From Aquatica leii (lineage: Eukaryota; Arthropoda; Insecta; Coleoptera; Lampyridae), in NCBI GenBank assembly GCA_035610365.1, contig CM069432.1:111805529-111869528 (forward strand): a DNA stretch of 64,000 nucleotides, read 5' to 3'. Position 1 is the stretch's first letter. Every line of letters begins with the position of its first letter. The notes under the pieces were generated by a model. The model was not told where the DNA came from. It was given only the letters and a program-made list of their open reading frames with translations, and did no database searches. Shown here in pieces: positions 53,254 to 64,000 of this stretch. Both the position numbers and the translations under genes were made by a program.

Positions 53254-54640
53254 GAGTGTTTGGAAAACTGCGAGTATGAGTATTGGTTATGAGTACAGTG
53301 TAATCGTACTCTATGAGTATGAGTAGAGTACATGTAATCAGTACTCATATGAAATGAGTTTGAGTAGTTGTAATCATTTTAATTAGGTTGATGAGTATGA
53401 GCATGTGTGTTTATTACGGTAGAAGTTACGAAAAAGTGAGAGTAAACAGTAATTAACTAGTATTACTGCTGTAACTCGTAAATGTATACTTTTACCACAG
53501 TATAGTGTGTAAAGTAGATAGCTTTTCACAAATTTATGAAATTTTAAAAAAATGCGTTTTTTTTAATTAATAATTTTAATAATTATCGATCGTTCGAAAG
53601 ATGTATGCACTTTACGTTTTTACTTTCTTCACAAAAATTAAAATTTCTATTGTAACGAATAAGTTTTTATTAAAAAATTAATACTTATTAAGTTTCCTTG
53701 TTGTGTTATATGAAAATTTTTTCTTTAAAGATTTAATCTAAAGTGGCCTAGTTTTGAGATATTTGCAATCAAAGTTTTCAGGCTGGTCCTGACTATCTAA
53801 ATAAATAGAAATTGACTGTTCATTGTAATTGTAATTGTAATGCTGTAATGTAATGCTGTTAAATCCGCAAAATATTGACGTATTTTGTTAACTATTCTCT
53901 TTAATTTTCCAGCATATACAAAATAAATGGTAAATAAAATAATTAAAGCAGATATTAATGTTCATTTCTTAGCATTACTGACCTAGCTTAACAAAATGTA
54001 CTTTGTGTACATATTGTAATGTACTTGAAAAGAATGTGCAGAAGAGCAACTTTAACCCTATTAATTTAATTACGCTTTATCCGATAACGTTATTTTGTTT
54101 ACTTTTATTAACCATCATTTATAACACTTTTTTATTTTGTTTGCTAAAGGAGCGTAGAAATATTTGTGGGCTTATGCACATTAAGTACCTACCTGTGATG
54201 TGTCGTTAGGTTGAATTTTCATAAATATGTAAGAAAATTTAAAATAGAATTACGTTTTAACAATGGTTTTTACCGGTTTTTTTTTCTTAATTTTTGTTGG
54301 TGTGTTTATTATTTACCTATTTATTTTAAGTCGCATGGGTAGCAATTATCGACTACACGGTGAGGAATTACAAAATTTGCAATGTAAATAATATTATTTT
54401 TAAACAGATTAAGAATCTTGAAATTAATTTAAATGCTTCTTACTTAAAAAAATGGTGCATTTATGCATAAAAAACAAAATTGACGCTACTGTTACTTTGA
54501 CTGTATTTAGGCGTGTTTGACGTAATTGTAGTACATTTGTATTCGTGTACTGTTCTGAGTAAATTTCTGATCCAGTATATTTTACTCATACTGTTTTGTG
54601 TACAATTGTACTCAAATATACTCAAGTACTGCCAACACTG
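53254..54640. mobile_element. Non-autonomous hAT-like element, ~1.39 kb
   Basis: Left end GAGTGTTTGGAAAACTGCGA then GTATGAGTA; reverse complement of the right end CAGTGTTGGCAGTACTTGAG then TATATTTGAGTAC. Both ends are full of GAGTA/TACTC words, typical of a widespread group of hAT MITEs. Flanks CTTATAATGG (left) and CTTAAATGG (right) look like an 8-bp target duplication with one inserted base. No transposase is encoded. Confidence 0.6.
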
Positions 54641-55046
54641 CTTAAATGGGATATAAGAATTACGATTTGTTAATACTTGTACATATTGTGCAATAATAAA
54701 GTCATGCAATGTAAGTAAATAGCTATTTAACTCTAACTAAATATTCTAACAGTTTGTTGTACTCAATAAAAAAAATGAACTTATTGTGGTTGTCTAAATT
54801 ATCCGAGCAACTGACGAAATTACATAATTTTTCCGTCTGACTATTATTTTTATATGCAACAATTACAAAGAGTTCTAAATTAAAGGTTCTGCCAAATTTG
54901 TCAATCATTTATATTTAATGTAATTAATAAAATAAGTGCAATTGTAAAAAAGAAATAGCATATTGATTTTATCTCGTCCAATGCTCGTACAAAAATTTTA
55001 TTAACGGTAGAAATTATACCAAAAATCAGAACATAGCTAAAATATA
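54641..55046. other. AT-rich spacer between two hAT elements
   Basis: No coding frame or repeat recognised; ends with the left target duplication AAAATATA at 55039-55046. Confidence 0.45.
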
Positions 55047-58000
55047 CAGGGACGGATGAGTAAATAAAATTCTACCGGGAGAATAAACGTCGGCGGCCAA
55101 AATTAACATATATAGGTACCTATTATTATTTACATACATATACAGAGTGTCCAAATCCAAAAACAAAAAAAAGATGAGCTACATGCTAGGGACAGGACAC
55201 CCGATATATATAAGCATAAGCGGTTTTTTGATTTTTTAGAACTTGAAGGAATTTGGAATCTAAAATACAGTATGCTCCAAAAAAATTCTATATTAGGATA
55301 TTAGATAGATATATAAATATAAAATCAATATGTTGTAAACTATAAATAAAAAACAATGGCTCCCACTAAATGGTTATTTATTATATTAATACATTAAACC
55401 GTTCTTCATTAATTTGGTTGTTTGACCCAAGCGATTAATAATTTCATCATTGTTGATGTTGCTTAGTATATCAGTTTCAATATTCATCAGCATGATTGAC
55501 TCGAGTCTATTGTCAGACAAGGAGTTTCTTAATCTATTTTTGATAAATTTTAGGTTTGAAAACGATCGTTCACATGCTACCTGTGAGATGGGGAATGAAA
55601 GGATATATTGATAAGCCAATACCAGCGTGGAATAAGTCCCCTTAAACAAATTATTTTTTAAAATGAAACAGTAGCAACAAATGACACAGTTCTGACATTT
55701 TTTAGATTCGATGCATACCCTTCATTTTGTATTTTTTTTTGTTATACAGTCATCTTTTTCTATATCTGACTGTGCAGAAGAAGAATCGTGTAAACCCACA
55801 TCAAGCCTACCATAATTTATTCCATATGAATCTTCAATTGTTAATTTAATATGTTTCCAGTTGCTTGCAAAGCTTGCTAACTCTTCTTTCAATTGTGCAG
55901 GAGTTGCAGTAGAATCAAACTGTAATAATTTTTCTGACAATATTTTTAGAGAATTCTCAGGTAGTTTACCTTTGGTAAGTTCTTCAAAATTATTTGGATC
56001 TAGAATGTTCAGATCTCTACATAATTCAGCGTTGTTTGCAAATTTTCTACTGATTGATTCTACTGCAGTATCCGCAATAACGTTAAAAAAACAATTCTAA
56101 CATTTTCTTTTTGGCTTATTGGGACTTCATCAGAAGTTTTCTCATCAAAGAATTTCTTTTTCTTTTTTGAACGAAATTCTGGCAATTGTTCTGCAATAAA
56201 AAATTCAAAATCTCTTCTTTCAAAAGAGAGATTAGCCCATCCCACAAATTTATGTGCAGCTGCTTCAATGTCTGGAAGATTTTGTTGCATTTTTTTTAAA
56301 CTCAGTATAGAGTCATTAACCATAAAGTAACATTTTAATAAATCTAACCTTGCTGTTTGAATATACCTTGATAAAGGGCCTGTTATAGAGAACAGTTTTA
56401 AGAATATGTGTGCAATTAAAATATTTTCGTATTTCAGTAATTGTACCTTGTAATTTTCAGCAGTCGCTCTTGTATCTGGTTTAATTTTTTTTTGAATTTT
56501 CAATTGTGTTAAGAACGTCAATTAAGTTAACGTACAGTGGTTTATCAGGTTCATTAAAATTACCAAAAATTTTAATGAGGACTGCTTCCTTTGACGACCA
56601 GCGAGTTTCTCCTATCAACTGGAGTTTCTTTGATCTAGGATTGTTGTCAATTCTCAACCAGTAACCCAAGCGTTGATGAGATTCTTTAAAAAATGCTGCT
56701 ATACAATTCAGTAATGAAAAAAACGATGCTGCTTTGATGTGGAATTTGAAAATGTCTGCCAGAACAAGATTTAGAATATGGGGATAACACCAAATATGAA
56801 CATGATTTGAATTTTCCTGGACCATGAAAGTGGAAAATTCTGAATAGCTTCCTTGCATATTAGCCGCCCCGTCAGTAGAATTAGCAATACAATTTTTTTC
56901 ATCCAGACCATTTTTTTCCAATATGCTATGAATCATGGTATGAAATCCCTTCCCTGTTGAATCGTGACAAGGGATAACTGCAAGAAGGCGTTCGTGGATT
57001 GTTCCGTTGTAAACATACCTGAAATAAAATAAAATAAGCAAAGATGAATATTTATTATTCAATTTAACATACCTTATCACAACTGAACATTGATCTGTTA
57101 CTGAAATATCTTGAGTACTGTCTATTTCTAAAGAGAACATACCGGCAGTTTGTATCTCTGAAGAAATCTTCTTTTGAATAATTTCTGTGATTATGACAAT
57201 GATTAAATTTACAATCGTTTTTGACAAAAAATGTGTAGAAATTACCAGCTCAACGTTTGATTTTTTTATTGTGATAATTTTTACTTTTTATAACAATGGC
57301 GTCCAAATGTTTCTTTAAAATAACATCAAATTTCGATAAAAGTAAAATTATTTCTAAAAAATTATCATGATCTAGGTTTTCATTTTCTAGGGTATATGCA
57401 GCTTCATTTGCTATGCCCCGATAAGAAAGTCCTTGTTTGCCAATTAGTTTTATAACATCAATAATAACATCCAAGACGTGCCGATTGTTTGCAACTTTTT
57501 TATTTCTCATTTTAACAACGTTTCCAAAAAGCAATTTTTCAATTGGCTGATTTTTAGTATACATAAAATATGTTTCGCAGTTTCTTCCATGACTGATTGA
57601 ACTTTCATGCTCATTTATTCGCTGATAGACATACCTCTTACAAAAGCGGAGCTTTGATTTTTATCACTATCAACCGAATAAGCAAGACAAACTGTGCAAA
57701 AAAGTGCATTTCTCTCTTCACTATAGCTTAACCATTTCCTTTTTGATTTGTTGTTACGCCTAAATGCTTTTTCTACATTGAAAGGTACATCTTTTTGTGC
57801 GACAGGTACTTTTGGATGGTATTCAAAAAATAGCTGTAGTTTATTTGGATCGGGACGGTCGAAGAAATCGCCAGATTCTGTCTGTTCCGACTGTTCTAGC
57901 TTTAGTTGCGGCAGTTGCAAATTTTTGTCTAGTGCTTTTTTCACATTAGCGTCACTATCGCTTTCATAACTTGTCTTTGTCTATATGTCGTCGTCCGATT

Positions 58001-59146
58001 CCTCTGGTAGCTTTAACTCGGTTTGCAATTCAGTTTCGGGAATTGGCAAATTTTCTTGGGATTTTTGCTCTTGCTCTTGGTCTTGTTTTTCCGTGCTTAT
58101 ATCACTTTCTATCTCTGAAGTTGAATGAACAGAAAACCGATTGAGCAAATTATCTAGAGAGCGGCATTTTGTTGCTATTTCACATCTTTTTTCTTCTCCC
58201 TTTCGAGTTTCTTTTCTTGTCCTCCTTTTCGTTTTGGTGGCATAATTGATTTTTTATTGACTTAATATTGCTTCTGATGGCTAAACAAACGCCCGAAAAC
58301 AATTTGTTTGCGAACTAGAGATTCTGTTATTTAAAAAAAAAAAACACTTGTCTTGAAAACAGTAGATTTTTATAAATTTTATAGTTTTTTTAAAAACACT
58401 ACACTACGGTAAAAGTTGAGTATGTTTTTTGTTTTTCTTAAATAGGTATTTAATTTTTTTTAAGTTATGTAACTTAACTAACTTAACTAAGGTGAAACAG
58501 AGTGTAAGAAATTTTTTTTGATCCAATGATTTAAGCAGGATGCTTGCACCTAATTTATTATGTAATGCGTTTATTTAAAAAAAAGTTATTATCTTTTACT
58601 GCAGAACAGAATAACAGCTTGTACTGTTTATCCGCGACTTCCTAGACTCTGTGTATAATGATGAAACATCCTGTATAGTAAAAATTATTTGAAATAATTA
58701 TTACCTTATATTTAAATTTAACACTTCTTGTAAATGCACTATCAAATACACAATTAATTTGTTAACAGAAGCAAAGCTAATCTAATATCAGACTGACTCG
58801 GGGTAAATTACGATGACTGTAGGTAATGTAAGCGGTGGACCCGTGTTTTGTTTTACTTTTAAGAAACGTATACTGTACATATTGAATTACACTGTTTACT
58901 TTTGAACATAATTTATGTTTTAGTCTAGATAAGTAAAATGCCATTAAGCATTAAATCGTTAATCGTCGAAACTCGCGACGCTGCGCTTTATTAATGCTGG
59001 CTGTTTCCAGTAATGTGATCTAAAAATTGATACTATTTTTACATAGCTATTGGTATAAAAATCACGTCTTTGCAAAATTAAGCGTTTTGATCCGTGAGCC
59101 CGTGACGGCTCACGGTAAAAATTCCCGGTGTGCCCATCCGCCCCTG
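55047..59146 (-). mobile_element. hAT transposon, 4.1 kb, with perfect 8-bp target duplication
   Basis: AAAATATA flanks both sides (55039-55046 and 59147-59154). The left end is CAGGGACGGATGAG and the reverse complement of the right end CAGGGGCGGATGGG, classic short hAT terminal repeats. The single gene runs on the minus strand (58243 to 55386). Length, ends, duplication and transposase all agree, so the element is complete in outline though its ORF is broken. Confidence 0.85.
55386..58243 (-). pseudogene. hAT transposase, ZMYM1-like (TTF zinc finger plus hAT dimerisation domain), multiply frameshifted
   Basis: Minus strand from ATG at 58243 (MPPKRKGGQEKKLERE, basic) through an acidic region to a TTF-type zinc finger: FFDRPDPNKLQLFFEYHP then KWLSYSEERNALFCTVCLAY. 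The RNase H part includes FSLEIDSTQDISVTDQCSVV (first Asp), CIANSTDGAANMQGSYSEF (second Asp) and HIWCYPHILNLVLADIFKFH. A 55-base intron (about 57072-57018, GTATGT...TTTCAG) sits after VVIR. The C-terminus has SFPISQVACERSFSNLKFIK and NRLRNSLSDNRLESIMLMNI, the hAT dimerisation domain. Breaks: one TAG near 57980 and one-base slips near 58185, 57640, 57250, 56500, 56090 and 55690, several at A/T runs. Related genes in animals (ZMYM1 type) derive from such transposases. Confidence 0.8.
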
Positions 59147-59154
59147 AAAATATA

Positions 59155-60549
59155 TGAATTTATTAAAGCAAATTGTATCATGTTGAAATTAACTCTGAAT
59201 GTTGATGTGTTAATCACGCCGTTTTGTGTTTCATTTTAAGTTCTATTACTATAAGAAGCCACTGTATTGTCTCGTTAGTTAAAAGATTTGTTATAATGCT
59301 TTTATTTTAGTGCTGGAATATGCGTATTAATTTTAACTTGTTTCAAATTTGAATACTTTTGACCTGTTATTAGTTTAAGTATTTAACATAAAGAAGAATT
59401 TTTCTCAAAATAAGTAGTAAATCGTAATCATCCAAATTTAACTCTTTTCAGTGTTTTACTAAAAACAAAAATACGATACCTTACAAAAAACATTAAATTT
59501 GATATTAAATATTTAAATTATTGAGGTTATGTCAGTAAACATGTAAACAAACGGCTAGAAACGTATGTCCATATTAATTCATATTTTGGTTCGTGTCTAT
59601 AATTAATTTTAAAGAAAGTTCATATAAGCGATATCTATCGGAGACTAACCCTAGTAGAACAAAATGATTTCAAATCATTTTAATTTGTCACAACTTTAAT
59701 GCAATAGTATTGTACATGAAAACAGTTTTGTAGTATATCCAAATCAATTCCGTAATAACTAATAAGTGATTCAAAAAGTAGTTACTTAAAATTGTTTATG
59801 TAATGCAGACAAAACGTTTTCATGATCAATTCTAAAAGTTAATAAAACATTATTTGGTAAAACGAATTTCTTATAGTATAACATCGTTTTAAATTATCAT
59901 TTTAACATGAATTCTTGAATTATTTTCAGCATCATTTTGGTAACATTGTAGATTGATACAAAATCATCATATTAGATGATCTAAAAAATGATTTGTAGAA
60001 ACGTTTTTGATATATTATTTTGTCGTGCACAGAAATTAGCCAAGGAAATATTTTGTAATATTTCTCAATCAATTCTATACGACATTCTTAGATAGTATAT
60101 TTGCAATATTTGTGTTTTATTTTATTTTACAAAAACACAAATGTTTAAAAAATGATTTATCAAACCTTTATCGGATTTTGTTTATAGTTCTAGGAATAAA
60201 TTTAGACAAAAAGAAGAATTTAAAAAAACAGATTAATACGAATTTGTATAACACCAAGGTATAACAAATTCTGAATTCTATATTTGTTTAATTAATTTAT
60301 TGATAGATTTATTGTAAGTGGATTTTCGTCTTCAGCAGTTTTTACCGCCATACTTATCTATACGTTTGCAATGAAATTTTTAAACAGTTTTGTTTGACAA
60401 TTCTAAGAAAAATATTTTCAATAGAGTATATCTGTTTTTAAAAGCTTTAAATAGGGTTACAGTTTGTCGACAGTAAATGAAATTTAATCTCTGTACAAGA
60501 ATCAAGAGAAACTCATTTGTTGCAGTGTAGTGTTCTTAAGTTTTTAATA
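59155..60549. other. AT-rich DNA without recognisable genes
   Basis: No coding frame of interest. The last ~100 bp may be the 5' untranslated region of the candidate first exon at 60550. Confidence 0.4.
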
Positions 60550-60558
60550 ATGTCAATG
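60550..60558 (+). CDS. Candidate micro first coding exon (MSM) of an unseen downstream gene
   Basis: ATG TCA ATG at 60550-60558 is followed at once by the donor GTAAGT. Upstream is a less repetitive stretch with CTCATTTGTTGCAGTGTAG, which could include an initiator. Short MS- first exons with phase-0 donors are common in insect genes. No matching second exon is seen before 64000, so the gene, if real, continues beyond the window. Confidence 0.25.
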
Positions 60559-63500
60559 GTAAGTTTAGTATTTTAATTTGAATTCATATAATTTTTTATG
60601 AATTTTTACATTTTTGCTACTAAGATACTAATTAATCTTTTTTAATAAGAAGAAATATAAAGATGAATCGATCCATGTTTTTAACATTGAGTGTACAATA
60701 ATATTAGATAAAGATATAGCTTTGTCTTTCCCAATAATTTATTTTTAATTTTCTTGACAACTGTTTCTTTTGCTTTACTGTGCAAACATTGAAACAATGA
60801 AATCGAAGGATTTTAAACATTTCTAATTAAGTTTTAATGGGAATTTCTTCTGATGATTGATTAATTTGTTTTCATTAGTTTGCATTATAAAACACATTTC
60901 TAGTTCGTTTAAAATTAATAAATTTGGAGTTGAAAAAAGTAGTTTAGTTTTAATGAATGTATGGTTATTTTTTAATAAGTGTCGATGATTTTTTAATAAG
61001 TGTCTTTAGTTTGAGAAAAATTGTTATATAAATTTGGTAGATCTGAAAAACTGTATTTTAAAGTTGACTGTAATTTTATTTGTTTGTAGATCTGATCAAT
61101 TTTATTGTTGATTTTACATCATGCTTGTTTAATTCAATTATTTGACGACATCTTGTCTCAATTGACATTTTAATATTTCTTCTGACGATGTTTGCGCATT
61201 AAGGCAAAAGAAACAATTGTGAAAAAAAAATACATTATTGGAAAAGACAAAGCTTTATCTTTATCTAACACAAACATTTTTTTTATCAAATATGTTGCAG
61301 TGAAATATTAAGTGTTTATTTTGACCTTTCAATCAGTTTTATTAATCCATAATTTTGCAATTTGGGTATTATTAAAACTCTTGGTAATATTCCATTATCA
61401 TTTTTATTTAAATTAAAAATTGATAAAATTGAAATCGAAAAATTATAATTTTTTCGAAAAAACTATAAATACATACTGTTTTATTTTTCATCAATTTAGT
61501 TTACTTAAACAGGATTGTACTTTATCAATATTATTTAGAACGACGACTATCTTAACATTTACACCATATAGTTTGTGGTTCTGGGGGTTTTTACGGTTCG
61601 GGACCCCTAGGTTGAAGGATTTACAGGGCCGTTAGTTTCGCAACTGCATCGCTGTACAATGTAAAAAACGTATTGCTTCTAATTTACTAATTAGGTAATC
61701 TATCAAACTTCTCATTTGTCATACGCAAATGGCTTTTGTTCGAAGCTTAATTTTCCGGTGCAAATTATTTTATTTTAATTTTATGTCTTTGTTATAAAAT
61801 CGTTATATGTATAACACTAGCATATGTAATTAAAATTTAAAATGCATTTAAAAAATGTTGTAGGATTTGTTCAAGAGGTATCCAACCTACCTATCTTTAG
61901 GCCAGTACATTCATTTTTCTGTCACGTACATACTAAAATTTCCAAATTTTTAAGCTATCTAATCCATTCTACCGACAAAGAAAGAGATTATACATAAAAA
62001 TATGCATTGTTTTCCCATGAATGTATTCCTATTGTATAAATAAGTCTGTTTCTAAGGTTCGATTTTTTTAAAAGCAGGTAATATTTATTTGTAGTGTTAC
62101 TTCTTTCTCTCTTATTGCGTACATAAAAATAATTATTAAATCTTGAAATTTTAAACAATTTTACAAAACACTCGGCTAATTTCTATATGAACGGTTTTGA
62201 TTATTGTGTATATTATTAGCGATTATTAGTACTTATATTAGTAATGTTATTTAGTTCTAAAAGTAAATTAATTTTTTATAGTTGTCGGTCGAAAATTATT
62301 TCCGGAGATGACTGAAAGCTAGCGTATGGTTCCGTTCTGCAACAACAAGAGTGAAAGGTTCTGATTTAAAACAGGCTTCAACTGTGATCTCGGTCGATTT
62401 TGACTACTGAATGTCCAAAAAATTACTTAGCTATGTATATTTATGTATTTTATTAAATAATTTAGTTTTTATTTTAATTCATTTATAACTCATTTCTGTT
62501 AATGACAAGTTAAAATATGTAATCTTTAGAAAATATATAAAACAACCTTTATGTAAAGTTCTCTATGATAATATAATATAGTCAATAAGTATATAATAGT
62601 TGTTTTATATAGGTACTATTCTTCGAAAATAAATGATTCATGAAATTATAAGAATTCGTGTTTTAGTACATGCTACGGCTGTGGTATAAATAGTGTGGCA
62701 ATTTCCAAACCCTTAAATATCATTTATGAAAGCAAAAGTTAAATCACTTTGATCATAAAAACAATTTTTAGAATATTTAAGAAATGTATTAAAGATAATT
62801 CGGTATGTGCAATAAAGTATTATTTGCAATCGTTACAAAAACGAATCAAAACATTATCTCTCTTACAATTTTTAATTGACTGTGAAACGTACACACAAAT
62901 GATCATTCTTATTCTTCAAAAACAATTGGAAATGATTTTGAGAAATCATTTATGGTGTAACAAAAGCTTATATAGAAACGATTAAAAAAATTTAACTACA
63001 GAAATGTTTGAAATTGTTTCAGAAACAATTCTATGAAACATTTTTTGTATTACTATGTTTAATTTTACAAATGATCCAAGAGTGTTCCGAAACTAACTTT
63101 CTGAATCAAACTGGACATCACTGAAATACATTTTTAAATCAATTCATGCTAATGATTTGTAAAAACGTTACAAAGCAGGGACATTGGCGAAATTGTAACA
63201 AAATTGAAACGATTCTGAAACAATTTTTCAATTTTGAAACAAATTTTTCTACTAGGGAAGTTAATCAACTATCGGGAGATGAAAATTTGTATTACATTGG
63301 CTTACTGTGACATTTATATACAATCAGGCCCGTGATGTATCGTATATGTTATAATTAACATACACATGTTATGTTAAAATAGCATCGTAAAATAACAGTA
63401 TTAGTAACATACAGATGTAAACCCTGTGTGATGTGTCATGTTTTTCAGGTAGACGTTATAGGGTACGGTATTTTACAAATGTTAAATTGGAAGCAAGTAT

Positions 63501-63711
63501 CGTTGTTCGCACAAAAGATAGCGGTATGCAAACACGATATAAGTTAGAAAAAAAATAGATTTTAGGATATCATGTTGCGTGGTATACGTTTTTATTATGA
63601 CTATCATGCTGCCGCCAGATTTTGAAATTTAGGTGTTTGTAACATAGTATTTACCTAATAAAATAAATTAGTTTATGGGTATTTCTAGAACCTTTTTGAA
63701 ATTTAAGCATT
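60559..63711. other. AT-rich DNA, possibly intronic, without recognisable genes
   Basis: Open frames at 61420-61635 and 62749-62985 have no resemblance to known proteins. A short GC-richer patch (61570-61640, with GGTTCGGGACCCCT) was inspected and not identified. Confidence 0.4.
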
Positions 63712-63918
63712 ATGAATATTTGCGTTTCGTATTTCAACTTGAGTAGCTTAAAAATGGCACAACAATTAAAAACAACCAGGCGCTTTCAATATGAAAGTTT
63801 AATCGATTTTATGGAGGGAAATCGTATTTTAATTACGGGAAAAAACAAACCGTCGGAATCACAAAAGGATATGATCGGTCACGAAGAATTCTTCGTTGTA
63901 TATTTTTTTAATTTCTAA
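63712..63918 (+). CDS. Short frame with SANT/Myb-like N-terminus (fragment)
   Basis: 68 codons; an internal Met at 63754 gives MAQQLKTTRRFQYESLIDFM then EGNRILITGKNKPSESQKDM and IGHEEFF. The pattern (R/K-F-x-x-L-(V/I)-x-F-(L/M)-E-x-N-x-x-(L/I)-x-x-G-K) resembles the start of a SANT/Myb-like DNA-binding domain found in many insect element-linked proteins. The second half of the domain (helix with a conserved Trp) is missing and the frame ends at 63918, so it is a fragment or the start of a spliced gene. Confidence 0.35.
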   Translation: MNICVSYFNLSSLKMAQQLKTTRRFQYESLIDFMEGNRILITGKNKPSESQKDMIGHEEFFVVYFFNF

Positions 63919-63936
63919 AATTTAATGAGTAAACAA

Positions 63937-63963
63937 ATATAATCTAATCTAATCTAATCTAAT
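63937..63963. repeat. Pentanucleotide microsatellite (TAATC)n
   Basis: About five units of TAATC/AATCT in tandem. Confidence 0.8.
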
Positions 63964-64000
63964 AAGTAATTTGTTATACTACATACCTTCTCTTAACATT

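Noticed and set aside
61560-61640. GC-richer patch with GGTTCGGGACCCCT
   Set aside because: Inspected as a possible tRNA or SINE; no supporting structure or repeat found in the window.

Overview
The window looks like an AT-rich arthropod (most likely insect) nuclear chromosome: introns with GT..AG boundaries, very sparse coding, and a dense population of transposable elements of several classes. No prokaryotic features are present. The species cannot be named from the sequence; the muscle gene described below points to insects.

One host gene is supported. It lies on the + strand from about 14.35 kb (possibly 6.8 kb) to 27.96 kb and reads as a muscle thick-filament gene, tentatively myofilin (Mf). 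Its exons have clean splice sites and matching phases. Two or three in-frame upstream exons (48, 145 and perhaps 66 codons) can feed a common core of three exons (17728-17837, 21143-21273, 21936-22109). The core then splices either to a short acidic terminal exon (25383-25438) or to a long Glu/Ala/Lys-rich helical tail (26319-26508, 27009-27180, 27231-27959). The 145-codon exon is about one third Tyr plus Trp. Its introns carry a fold-back MITE, a mariner-type MITE and a Helitron.

The rest is mostly mobile DNA. At 1-2.2 kb a 5'-truncated LINE sits in a hAT element that sits in a gypsy integrase relic, with the LINE target duplication visible. At 4.3-5.6 kb are a MITE, a Penelope-like 3' fragment and a Tc1-like fragment. 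An unclassified ~450-bp repeat occurs at 6.9-7.5 and 28.9-29.4 kb. Penelope-like copies at 4.9, 29.5-30.0 (inverted pair) and 41.9-43.2 kb carry hammerhead ribozyme motifs. 

From 33.77 to 40.20 kb is a 6.4-kb DNA transposon with ~0.7-kb nearly identical terminal inverted repeats. It encodes a large protein with zinc-binding N-terminus, XPG/FEN-like nuclease signatures and a CXC tail (Academ-like). From 44.855 to 52.159 kb is a 7.3-kb transposon of uncertain superfamily with an 8-bp target duplication, inverted ends and a multi-exon DDE-like gene. A 1.4-kb non-autonomous hAT-like element lies at 53.25-54.64 kb. A 4.1-kb hAT with a perfect 8-bp target duplication and a ZMYM1-like transposase lies at 55.05-59.15 kb. 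The last 5 kb holds little: a possible tiny first exon at 60.55 kb, a short SANT/Myb-like fragment at 63.75 kb and a pentanucleotide microsatellite.

All functional names rest on reading motifs by eye; no database search was run.
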